Origin: Acidobacteriota bacterium
Lineage (GTDB): Bacteria; Acidobacteriota; Thermoanaerobaculia; Multivoradales; JAGPDF01
Assembly: GCA_014584695.1 (NCBI GenBank)
Contig: JACTMI010000041.1
Coordinates: 1-64,000, forward strand
DNA: 64,000 nt
Direction: 5' to 3'
This document shows, piece after piece, positions 19,128-29,111 of this stretch (its first letter is position 1; the number at the start of each line of letters is the position of its first letter). The notes beneath the pieces were generated by a model. That model ran no database searches. It was not told the origin of the DNA and saw nothing but the letters and a program-made list of their open reading frames with translations. The position numbers were made by a program, and so were the translations under genes.

Positions 19128-20678
19128 TCACTCGTCCGCGGCGGCGAGCTGGCGCAGGGCCTTGCGCTCGAGGCGACGGAACCAGAAGCGGAGCAGCCGG
19201 CGGTTGAAGGGCGTCAGGCGCCGACGGTTCCAGGCGTCTCCCGCCCGCTTCAGCACCTCGGCCTGAGTCGGGTAGGGGTGAATTGTGTCGGCCAGGCGGG
19301 CGAGACCGATGCGCTCCTGGAGCGCGAGCACCAGCTCGCCGATCGACTCGCCGGCGTGCTCCGACACCAGCGTGGCGCCGAGAATCCGGTCGCCGCCGCG
19401 GCGGTGGTGGACGAGCAGGAAGCCCTCCTCGGCGCCGTCGAGCCGAGCGCGGTCGTTCTCGGCGAGCGGCACCGTCAGGGTCTCGAAGCGGATGCCCTCC
19501 CGCTCGAGCTCGATCCTGGAGCGTCCCACCCTCGCCACCTCCGGGCTGGTGTAGGTGCACCAGGGGATGATCAGCCGGCTGGCGCGCCGACCGCCGTTGA
19601 AGAGCGCGTTGCGGACGACCAGGCGCGCCATCGCTTCCGCCGCGTGGGTGAATCGGAACGCGGAGCAGACGTCGCCGGCGGCGTAGACGGCGGGGTTCGC
19701 GGTCCGCAGGTGGTCGTCGACGGCCACGCCGTCGTCCGTCGCCACGACGCCACAGGATTCGAGGCCGAGGTCTTCGACGTTGGGACGCCGCCCGACGGCG
19801 ATCAGGATCTCGTCGACCGCCAGGCGGTGCTCCACGCCATCGACCTGGTAGCGCAGGCTCTTGGCGCGCGGACCGCGCTCGACGGCACCGCAGGCGGCGC
19901 GATCGACGATGCGGATGCCGTCCGCCTCGAGGGCGCGGCGCACGACCGCGGCCGCCTCGGGCTCCTCGCGCGGCAGCAGGTGGCGCTCGCGCAGGAACAT
20001 CGACACTTGGGCGCCGAAGCGGGCGAACGCCTGCGCGAGCTCACAGCCGAGCGGGCCGCCGCCGATCACCGCCAGCCGGGCCGGCAGCCTCATCAGGGTG
20101 AAGGCCGTCTCGCTGGTGAGGTAGCCCGCCTCTTCCAAGCCAGCAAGCTCGGGCAGCGCGGGCCGGCCGCCGGTGGCGATCAGGGCACGATGGAAGCGCA
20201 GCTTGCGCCCGTCGACCGCGATCTCCCGCGGCCCCACGAAGCGGCCGTGGCCGAAGAACACGTCGACGCCCAGGTCGCGGAAGCGGGCGGCCGAGTCGTG
20301 CGGGCTGAGCGCCGCCCGGCGCTCGCGAACCCGTTTCATCGCCGCGCCGAAATCTCCCGGCAGCGCCTCGCCGCGGACCCCGAAGGCGCCAGCTCCGGCG
20401 GCCTCTTTCCAGGCGCGGGCGGTCCTCAGCAGGGCCTTGGAGGGGACGCAGCCGGTCACCAGGCAGTCACCGCCCATCAGGTGGCGCTCCACCAGGGCGA
20501 CGCGGGCCCCCAGACCAGCCGCGGCCGCGGCCGCGACCAGCCCCGCGGTGCCGGCCCCGAGGACGACCAGGTGGTAGACGGGCGCCGGCTCTGGCGACGG
20601 CCAGTCCGCCGGGGCGACGTTGTCGACCAGGGTCTGGTTGAACTCGTCGAACGGCGTGACCATCACGGGTTCCCGCAT
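19128..20678 (-). CDS. Mercuric-reductase-like pyridine nucleotide-disulfide oxidoreductase
   Basis: 516 residues. FAD motif GAGTAGLVAA, redox-active C72-LVTG-C77 (GGDCLVTGCVPSKAL), NAD(P)H motif VIGGGPLGCELAQ, ATGGRP, and second FAD motif YAAGDVC are in order; the C-terminal base is in HPYPTQAE. The architecture matches MerA/dihydrolipoamide-dehydrogenase relatives, but the N-terminal HMA domain and the C-terminal Cys pair of true MerA are missing, so mercury reduction is unlikely. Many such proteins are linked to DedA-like membrane partners elsewhere in genomes. ATG 20678 has GGAGG seven bases upstream. The 231-base gap to 20910 is a divergent promoter region with nothing else recognised. 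Confidence 0.9.
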   Translation of the reverse strand: MREPVMVTPFDEFNQTLVDNVAPADWPSPEPAPVYHLVVLGAGTAGLVAAAAAAGLGARVALVERHLMGGDCLVTGCVPSKALLRTARAWKEAAGAGAFGVRGEALPGDFGAAMKRVRERRAALSPHDSAARFRDLGVDVFFGHGRFVGPREIAVDGRKLRFHRALIATGGRPALPELAGLEEAGYLTSETAFTLMRLPARLAVIGGGPLGCELAQAFARFGAQVSMFLRERHLLPREEPEAAAVVRRALEADGIRIVDRAACGAVERGPRAKSLRYQVDGVEHRLAVDEILIAVGRRPNVEDLGLESCGVVATDDGVAVDDHLRTANPAVYAAGDVCSAFRFTHAAEAMARLVVRNALFNGGRRASRLIIPWCTYTSPEVARVGRSRIELEREGIRFETLTVPLAENDRARLDGAEEGFLLVHHRRGGDRILGATLVSEHAGESIGELVLALQERIGLARLADTIHPYPTQAEVLKRAGDAWNRRRLTPFNRRLLRFWFRRLERKALRQLAAADE

Positions 20679-20909
20679 TCTCGACCTCCGACTCGACCCT
20701 CGACCCGGTGCGAAGCGCCGGTCCGGGCGGCTCACGCCCCCTATCTCCGACCGCCCTCCTCGGCGCGCGCGGCGATCTGGCCTGGCGCTTCGACGCAGCG
20801 TGCCCGGAGGCGCTCGAAGCGGGCGGCAGCCGGCCCCAGGATCACGGCGGCGACGAAGTGTGCCGGTCCGCTGCGGTAGTGTAGCGGGGCGGAGGTCCCG
20901 GCAGAAGAG

Positions 20910-21554
20910 GTGGTGGAGAGGCTCGAGGGGCGCAGCGACGAGGCGCTCGCGGTCGCGGCGCGCGAGGGCTCCGAGGAGGCGTTCCGAGTCCTGGTGGAGC
21001 GCTTCGAGAGGCCCATCTTCGGGCTGCTGCTGCGGATCGTCCGGCGACCCGAGTTGGCGGAGGACCTGGCGCAGGAGACCTTCCTCAAGGCCCATCGCGC
21101 GCTGGCCCGGTTCGATGCCAACCGCAAGTTCTCGAGCTGGCTGTTCAAGATCGCGCACAACGCGGCGCTCGACGCCCTACGCAGGAGCCGCCAAGAGCCG
21201 CTCTTGTCGTTGGACACGACGGGCGAGGAGGGCGAGTCGCCGCCGGCGGCGGCCGATCCGGCCGCGGAAAATCCCTTCGACCGCCTGGCCGGCCGGGATC
21301 TCGGCCGCGCGCTGGACGACGCGCTGCGCTCGCTCAAGCCGCAGTATCGAGAGATCCTGCTCCTCCGCTTCGGCGAGGAGCTCTCCTACGACGAGCTCTC
21401 CGAGGTCCTCGACCTGCCCCTCGGCACGGTCAAGATCCATCTCTTCCGCGCCCGCCGGGACCTGGCGCGCGCGCTGGCGGGCCGCGGCTGGGACCCCGCC
21501 GAGCACGGCGGCGGCGGCCGGGAGCGCCGAAACAAGGGCGCTGGACCTGCGTAG
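20910..21554 (+). CDS. ECF sigma factor, RpoE-like
   Basis: 214 residues. Region 2 contains ELAEDLAQETFLKAHRAL and FSSWLFKIAHNAALD; region 4 contains YREILLLRFGEELSYDEL and PLGTVKIHLFRARRDL. The Gly/Arg-rich tail is not conserved. GTG 20910 or 20913 is the start (GAAGAG just before). A TAGTGT box lies at 20877-20882. Two membrane-protein genes follow in the same direction, the first 21 bases downstream, so the three form a likely operon in which the next product may be the anti-sigma factor. Confidence 0.92.
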   Translation: MVERLEGRSDEALAVAAREGSEEAFRVLVERFERPIFGLLLRIVRRPELAEDLAQETFLKAHRALARFDANRKFSSWLFKIAHNAALDALRRSRQEPLLSLDTTGEEGESPPAAADPAAENPFDRLAGRDLGRALDDALRSLKPQYREILLLRFGEELSYDELSEVLDLPLGTVKIHLFRARRDLARALAGRGWDPAEHGGGGRERRNKGAGPA

Positions 21555-21575
21555 GGCCCAACGAGAGGACCGACC

Positions 21576-22091
21576 ATGAACCGCCGCCTCGACCCCGCTC
21601 TCGAACGCTTCCTCGCCGCCGAACAGGCCGGCCGGGAGGAGGACGCCGAAGGGGCGCTCACGGCGCTGTTCGGGCAGCTGCCGGCCCTCGGGCCGCGGCC
21701 CGGCTTCGCGGCCCGCGTGCTGGCCCGGGTGGCCATGCGGCCGCTCTTTGCGCGGCCCTGGGTCCGCTGGTCTCTGGCGGCGTCGACGCTCGCGACGGCT
21801 CTCGCCGCCGGCCTGCTGCTGCCGCTCGTCGGTCCGGTCTTCGGTTGGATCGGCCCGGCACGCCTGCTCCACCTGCTGGTCGCTGCGTTCACCTCCCTGC
21901 TGGCCCGGGTGGTGCGGGGCCTGGAGGTGTGGGAGACCGTGGCCGCGGTCTCCCGGACCCTGTCCGAGGTGGCCCTGCATCCCCCCATCCTGATGTTGCT
22001 GGTCCTGCAGCTCGCGATCGCCGCGGCGGCGCTCCATGCCCTCGCCGGCCTCGCGCTTCCCAAGAGGAGCGACCTCCATGTCGCCTCGTGA
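21576..22091 (+). CDS. Membrane protein, probable anti-sigma factor
   Basis: 171 residues. An N-terminal ~55-residue hydrophilic part (RLDPALERFLAAEQAGREED) precedes three hydrophobic segments at roughly 62-85, 95-110 and 133-155. No named domain or zinc motif is recognisable. Its position right after an ECF sigma gene and its cytosolic-head/membrane layout fit an anti-sigma factor; this is inference. ATG 21576 has GAGAGGA seven bases upstream. It overlaps the next gene by 14 bases. Confidence 0.65.
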   Translation: MNRRLDPALERFLAAEQAGREEDAEGALTALFGQLPALGPRPGFAARVLARVAMRPLFARPWVRWSLAASTLATALAAGLLLPLVGPVFGWIGPARLLHLLVAAFTSLLARVVRGLEVWETVAAVSRTLSEVALHPPILMLLVLQLAIAAAALHALAGLALPKRSDLHVAS

Positions 22092-23538
22092 ACCGTACCG
22101 TCTGACGTCTCCGGCGCGCCCCCTCCGGTGGGCCGCCGCGCTCTTCGCTCTCGCGCTGCTCGGCGCCGTACAGCCCGCCGCGCTGGCCCGCCAGGCTGCC
22201 GAGGAGGTGGAATCCGACCTGGGTGAGCGCCTGCGCGCCCGCTTCGAGATCGACGATCTGAGCGACGGCCTGCTGTTGCGGCCGCTCGCCGCCGGCTCGG
22301 CGATCCGCTCGATCGAGCTCGCCGACGACGGCCGGGTGCTGGTCAACGGCAAGGAGTTCGATCACGCCGAGCTCGAGGCCTTCCTGGGCGCCGACGGCCG
22401 GCTGCTGGTCGAGCTGGTGGAGCTCGGCCCGGCCGCGCGGCGGAGCCGCCTCGGCTTCGACCGCCGCGAGCCGAGCGGGGACGACGGCGAGGACTCCTCG
22501 GTCTCGGTCGACTTCGGCACCCCCGGAGTTCCGAGGGTGCGGGTCCGGGCAGCACGCGAGGACCGGGTCTCGGTGGGACGCTCGATCGAGATCGCAGTCG
22601 GCGAAACCGCCCGCGACGTCGTTTGCATCGGCTGCTCGATCGATGTCGCCGGCGAGACCCACGGCGAGGCCGTGGCCGTGGGCGGTAGCGTGCGGGTCGC
22701 CTCGACCGGCCGCGTGGGCGGTGAAGCGGTCGCGGTCGGCGGCAGCGTGGACGTCCAGAGCGGCGGCGTGGTCGAGGGGGACGCCGTGGCCGTCGGTGGG
22801 ACGATCCACGTGGAGCCGGGCGGCGAAGTGCTCGGCCAGCGCTCCTCGGTCGGCATCGGTGGCAGGCTGTTCGGCGATTGGGGCGGCGGTTGGTTGCCGT
22901 TCGGCCTCGCCACCAGCCTGGGCGGGTTCTTCTGGTCACTCTTCCGCGCCGGCTTCCTGGCGTTGCTGGTCGGCCTCTGTCTGCTGGTGGCGCGGCCGGC
23001 GGTCGCGGCGGCCGGCCGGCGAATCACCGCCGAGCCCTGGAAGGCGGTCTTCGCGGGTCTGCTCACCCAACTCCTGTTCCTGCCGGTGCTGGTCCTGGTG
23101 ACCGTCATCCTGGCGGTTTCGATCATCGGCATTCCGTTGCTGGTGCTGGTGCCGGTGGCGCTGGTGGCGCTGGTCGTGGGTGCCTTGGCGGGATTCGCGG
23201 CCGTGGCGGTTTCGGTCGGACGGGCGATCGAATCCCGTTTCGGCGCCAGCCTCTCCGGCATCTTCCTGGTGGCCGTGCTGGGCGTCGCGGCGATCCAGGG
23301 TCTCGGCATCCTGGGGCGCCTGGTGGGCATTCCGGGTGGCGTGCTCGGCATCGTCGGCTTCGCGCTGATCGCCCTCGGCTTCTGCGTCAAGTACGTGGCC
23401 TGGACTCTCGGCCTGGGCGCCATGACCCTGGTGGCGTTCGGACGCGACTGGCGGCGGCCGGCGCCGGTGAGCGAAGCTCCGGCCCGCCCCGAGCCACCGG
23501 GTCGCGGGGCCGAGACCGAAGACGAATCGATCCCGTGA
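22078..23538 (+). CDS. Membrane protein with bactofilin-like beta-repeat ectodomain
   Basis: 486 residues. A signal peptide or anchor at ~20-40 (WAAALFALALLGAVQPAALA) is followed by a region with repeated beta turns resembling polymer-forming/bactofilin repeats: DVVCIGCSIDVAGETHGEAV, AVGGSVRV, EAVAVGGSVDV, DAVAVGGTIHV. The C-terminal half (~290-460) has four to five membrane helices rich in Val/Leu/Gly with IIGIPLLVLVP. ATG 22078 has AGAGGAG nine bases upstream inside the preceding gene. Operon membership with an ECF sigma factor suggests an envelope-stress role. Function unknown. Confidence 0.8.
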   Translation: MSPREPYRLTSPARPLRWAAALFALALLGAVQPAALARQAAEEVESDLGERLRARFEIDDLSDGLLLRPLAAGSAIRSIELADDGRVLVNGKEFDHAELEAFLGADGRLLVELVELGPAARRSRLGFDRREPSGDDGEDSSVSVDFGTPGVPRVRVRAAREDRVSVGRSIEIAVGETARDVVCIGCSIDVAGETHGEAVAVGGSVRVASTGRVGGEAVAVGGSVDVQSGGVVEGDAVAVGGTIHVEPGGEVLGQRSSVGIGGRLFGDWGGGWLPFGLATSLGGFFWSLFRAGFLALLVGLCLLVARPAVAAAGRRITAEPWKAVFAGLLTQLLFLPVLVLVTVILAVSIIGIPLLVLVPVALVALVVGALAGFAAVAVSVGRAIESRFGASLSGIFLVAVLGVAAIQGLGILGRLVGIPGGVLGIVGFALIALGFCVKYVAWTLGLGAMTLVAFGRDWRRPAPVSEAPARPEPPGRGAETEDESIP

Positions 23539-23614
23539 TCGCCGCGGCGAGCGGGCCCCTGCGGGTGGCCCGCTCGCCCGGACTCCCGAACCCCCCGACC
23601 GCCCGAATTCGCAC

Positions 23615-23644
23615 TTGACCCGTCCGACACCGGCGGGGTAAGAA
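23615..23644 (+). promoter_or_regulatory. Sigma-70-type promoter for the HD-GYP-like gene
   Basis: -35 TTGACC (23615-23620), 18-base spacer, -10 TAAGAA (23639-23644), 12 bases before ATG 23657. It lies in the 118-base gap after the bactofilin-like gene, which otherwise is unremarkable. Confidence 0.55.
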
Positions 23645-23656
23645 GCGGATTCTCCG

Positions 23657-25330
23657 ATGTCCACTGACCCGTCCGAGGCTCGGGTACCCGAGCGCCCCGA
23701 CCATTCCGCCTCGCGCGCCGGGATGTGGAGAGCGGGCCGGAGCGCGGCGATCGTGCTCGGGACCGCGCTGGCGTTCAAGCTGCTGTCGGACTTCTCCTCG
23801 ACCTACGCGGAATCCTGGGGCGCCAGCTACCTGTTTCCACCGGCGGCGCTGTCGGTCGCGGCCGGCGCCGCCTGGGGCATCTGGGGTGTACTGGGCATCC
23901 TGGCCGGCGTCTTTCTCTCGCCCTGGGGAGCCGCGACGACCCCGGGTACACTGGTCCTCTTCGCCCTGGTCAACGGCTTCACGGCGGCCGTCCCCGCGTG
24001 GTTCCTGCGGCCCCCCCGGGGGGCCACCAGTGAGCGGTTGCGGCGACTGGCGCTGTTCGGCGTGGGGATCAACAATGCCGGCTCGGCTCTGCTGGGCAGC
24101 CTCTTCCTGGTGCTGCTCGGCCGTCTGCCCGCCGAGCCGTACCGGATCGCCGACAACCTGTTGAGCTGGTGGGTCGCCGACGTCGTCGCGGTGCTGGTGC
24201 TCGGGCTGCCGCTGCTGCTCCTGGTGGCGCCGGCCGTGCTGCTCGACGATGACTTCCGCCGCGTCCTCGACGCCTGGTGGCGGGACCGCAGGAAGCCGCT
24301 CACCTGCGCCGCGCTGCTGGTCGCCTCCGTGCTCGCGCTCGCCGGCCTCGACCAGCTCGGCTGGAGCTACCCCGAGTGGGCCACCGTCACCCTGGTCGCA
24401 CCGATCGCCTGGGCGGCGTTTCAGGGTGGCCTCGGCGCGGCCATCTGGGTCAATCTGCCGGTCAGCCTGGTCTACTTCTCGCTCACGGTGCTGCCCGCCA
24501 TGGTCGCTTACGAGCGGGCGCCGGCCGAGGTGCTGGTTCCCGCTTACTCGGTGCTGGCGTTCTTCAGCCTCTTCAGCGTCGTCGCGGGCTATCTCGCCGG
24601 GCGCAATCGGCAGCTGCTCGCCCACGTGCGCCGGCAACAGACCCAGCTCGAGCGGGACTTCGATCGCACGGTCCGGTCGCTCGCCGCGGCGATCGAGGCC
24701 AAGGACGAGAGGACGGTCGGTCACGTCCAGCGAGTCGGCGACCTGGCGCTTCGGCTCGGCGAGGAGCTGGGCCTCGACGAGGGTCAGCTCGGGCACCTGC
24801 GCTACGCCGCGCTCCTCCACGACGTGGGCAAGATCGGCGTGCCGGAGGCGGTGCTCAACAAGGCTGGGCCGCTCGATCCGGGAGAGCGCCACCTGATGCA
24901 GCAGCACGTCGAGATCGGCATGCGGATCCTCGGCTCGATCGAGGTGCTCGCGGACGCTCTGCCGATGGTGCAGTTTCATCAGGAACGCTGGGATGGCCGC
25001 CGAGATGGCGTCCAGTACCCCGCCTACTACGGCCTGCGCGCCGAGGCGATCCCGCTCGGGGCGCGGATTCTGGCGGTGGTCGACGCCTTCGACGCGATGA
25101 CCAACGATCGACCCTACCGCCGGGCGCGACCGATCGAGGAGGCTCTGAGCGAGCTCGAGGCCGAGGCGGGCCGGCAGTTCGACCCGAGGGTGGTCAACGT
25201 GCTCGTCCACTTGGTCCGGACCGAGGGCGCCCGGCCGCGGGCCCGCCGGCGCGGAAGTGACGGCGGGCCCCCGAGCCAGGGCCCCGGCGCGGATCTTCGC
25301 GCCACGCCTGGATCGGCACCTGCCGGGTGA
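23657..25330 (+). CDS. MASE1-like membrane protein with degenerate HD-GYP domain
   Basis: 557 residues. About eight membrane helices (residues ~28-325, with ASYLFPPAALSVAAGAAWG typical of MASE1) lead through a coiled segment to an HD domain. Its HD core LLHDVGKIGVPEAVLNK (near residue 385) is intact and the DRPYRRARP helix is present. The GYP signature is altered: HHExxDGxGYP is replaced by FHQERWDG, five extra residues, then QYP. It may therefore hydrolyse c-di-GMP poorly or bind another ligand. The ~40-residue tail is low complexity. Family assignment is firm, activity is not. Confidence 0.88.
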   Translation: MSTDPSEARVPERPDHSASRAGMWRAGRSAAIVLGTALAFKLLSDFSSTYAESWGASYLFPPAALSVAAGAAWGIWGVLGILAGVFLSPWGAATTPGTLVLFALVNGFTAAVPAWFLRPPRGATSERLRRLALFGVGINNAGSALLGSLFLVLLGRLPAEPYRIADNLLSWWVADVVAVLVLGLPLLLLVAPAVLLDDDFRRVLDAWWRDRRKPLTCAALLVASVLALAGLDQLGWSYPEWATVTLVAPIAWAAFQGGLGAAIWVNLPVSLVYFSLTVLPAMVAYERAPAEVLVPAYSVLAFFSLFSVVAGYLAGRNRQLLAHVRRQQTQLERDFDRTVRSLAAAIEAKDERTVGHVQRVGDLALRLGEELGLDEGQLGHLRYAALLHDVGKIGVPEAVLNKAGPLDPGERHLMQQHVEIGMRILGSIEVLADALPMVQFHQERWDGRRDGVQYPAYYGLRAEAIPLGARILAVVDAFDAMTNDRPYRRARPIEEALSELEAEAGRQFDPRVVNVLVHLVRTEGARPRARRRGSDGGPPSQGPGADLRATPGSAPAG

Positions 25331-25356
25331 TCCGGCGCGCGCCGCCGCCGCGCTGC

Positions 25357-27384
<2,028 letters not shown>

Positions 27385-27407
27385 TCCCCCTCGGAGAGCT
27401 CTTCGCC

Positions 27408-29111
27408 GTGACACGACGACGCGCCTCGATCCTCGCTTCCGCGCTCCTCCTGCTCGCCTCCGGCTGCACGTCGGGCGGCGAACGGACCAGCGTCGCGAAG
27501 GTGCCGCCGGTGGCCGCGCCCGGCGGTTTCACCATTCTCCAGATCAACGACACCTACAAGATCGAGGGGCTGGTCGCGGGCGAGATCGGCGGCCTGGCGC
27601 GCGTGCGGACGCTGCGCCGGCGGCTCGAGGCCGAGGGTCGGCCGGTCCTGGTCCTGCACGCCGGCGACCTGCTCTTCCCGTCGGTGGCCAGCAAGTTCCT
27701 CGGCGGCACCGCGATGATCGACGCGCTCAACCACCTGGATGGGTCGGCAGCCCACGATCGGCTGCTGGTGGCGACTTTCGGCAATCACGAATTCGACGAT
27801 CCCGATCCCGGCCTCCTGCTCGAACGGCTGGCCGAGTCGCGTTTCGTCTGGCTCTCCTCGAACGTCCGTTTCCGGCCGGAGCCCGGGGCCCCGGCCGAGC
27901 CTTTTTCGACCCGCGTCGAGCAGGTGGTCGAGACCCTGGTGCTCGATCTCGGGGGCATCCGGGTCGGCCTCCTCGGCCTGACCAACGACGACCTGCCGCG
28001 GCCGTGGCTCGAGATCGACTACCGTGACCGGGAGAGTCGCCGCCGCCTGGTGGCCGCGACGATCGAACGCCTGCGCGCCGAGGGCGCCGAGATGATCGTG
28101 GCGCTGACGCACCAGGAGCTGGGCGAGGACGAGTGGCTGGCGCGGGAATTCCCCGCGATCGACTGGATCGTCGGCGGCCACGAGCACGTCTACCTCTCCC
28201 GGCGCGTCGGTGCGACCGGCATCACCAAGGCGGACGCCGACGCCAAGAGCGCGATCCGGATCGACGTCTCCCGGCGCGCGGGCCGGATCGAGGCCGAGTT
28301 CCAGAAGCTCGACCTGGTCGGCGACGAAGTGCCGCCCGACCCGGAGCTGGCCGGGCTGGTGGCGCGCTGGCTGGTGCGCCTCGAGAGCACGGTCCGCGAG
28401 CGCACCGGGCGCGGCCTGCTCGACGCGGTCGCCACCACGGCGCACGCGCTCGAGGGTGTCGAGCCGGCGATCCGCGGGCGCGAAACGGCGCTCGGCAACT
28501 TCCTGGCGGACGTGTTGCGCGAGCGGCTCGGTACCGAGATCGCCTTCGTCAACGGCGGCGCCGTGCGGGTCAACGACGACGTGCCGGCGGGTGGCACGGT
28601 GCGCGTCTACGAGCTCGAGGGCATCTTCTACTACGACAACCTGCCGGTGGCGTTCGAGCTCACCGGTGGCGAGCTGCTCGCGCTGCTCGAGCGCTCGGTT
28701 TCGGAGGCGACCCTCGGCCACGGGCGCTTCCTGCAGGTCTCGGGGCTGCGCTTCCGCTACCGCGTGCGCGCGACCCCGGAGGGCGAGCAGACGCGTGTCG
28801 AACCCGGGGAGGTCGAGGTCTTGGAAGCCGCCAGCGGACGGTTCGTCCCCCTCGAGCTCGGTCGAACCTACAGCGCGGCCAGCCTGGACTATTTGTGGGA
28901 GCACGGTTCCCGAGACGGCTATCCTCTGTTTTCCGCCGGCGCTGGCGGCTCGAGCCCGCGCCGACTCGACCGGCCGAGGCTGTCGTGGCGCGGCATCACC
29001 GAGGAGGCGATCGCCGCGCTGCCGCAGCGGCGGATCACGACCAGGATCGAAGGGCGCATCGTGCGCGTGGAAGCGGACGCGGCGCGTGGCGCCGGGGGGG
29101 GCATCCCATGA
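27408..29111 (+). CDS. 5'-nucleotidase-family lipoprotein (UshA-like)
   Basis: 567 residues. A lipoprotein signal ends in LASGC with the lipidated Cys at residue 20. The N-terminal metallophosphatase domain shows LQINDTYK, HAGDLL, GNHEFDD, ALTHQELG and GGHEHV; the C-terminal 5'-nucleotidase domain shows LGNFLADVLRERLG, FVNGGAVR and YYDNLPVAFELTGGEL. It should dephosphorylate nucleotides or related phosphoesters at the cell envelope. The first metal motif is NDTYK rather than the common NDxHG, so metal ligation at that site may differ. GTG 27408 gives a clean signal peptide (GGAGAG upstream). It overlaps the next gene by ATGA. Confidence 0.9.
   Translation: MTRRRASILASALLLLASGCTSGGERTSVAKVPPVAAPGGFTILQINDTYKIEGLVAGEIGGLARVRTLRRRLEAEGRPVLVLHAGDLLFPSVASKFLGGTAMIDALNHLDGSAAHDRLLVATFGNHEFDDPDPGLLLERLAESRFVWLSSNVRFRPEPGAPAEPFSTRVEQVVETLVLDLGGIRVGLLGLTNDDLPRPWLEIDYRDRESRRRLVAATIERLRAEGAEMIVALTHQELGEDEWLAREFPAIDWIVGGHEHVYLSRRVGATGITKADADAKSAIRIDVSRRAGRIEAEFQKLDLVGDEVPPDPELAGLVARWLVRLESTVRERTGRGLLDAVATTAHALEGVEPAIRGRETALGNFLADVLRERLGTEIAFVNGGAVRVNDDVPAGGTVRVYELEGIFYYDNLPVAFELTGGELLALLERSVSEATLGHGRFLQVSGLRFRYRVRATPEGEQTRVEPGEVEVLEAASGRFVPLELGRTYSAASLDYLWEHGSRDGYPLFSAGAGGSSPRRLDRPRLSWRGITEEAIAALPQRRITTRIEGRIVRVEADAARGAGGGIP

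Noticed and set aside
19128-20678. Mercury-resistance operon
   Set aside because: The flavoprotein lacks the HMA domain and C-terminal Cys pair of MerA, and no merR, merT or merP gene is nearby.
20679-20909. tRNA or small RNA gene in the 231-base divergent gap
   Set aside because: No cloverleaf, CCA end or T-loop sequence could be found; it fits a promoter region.
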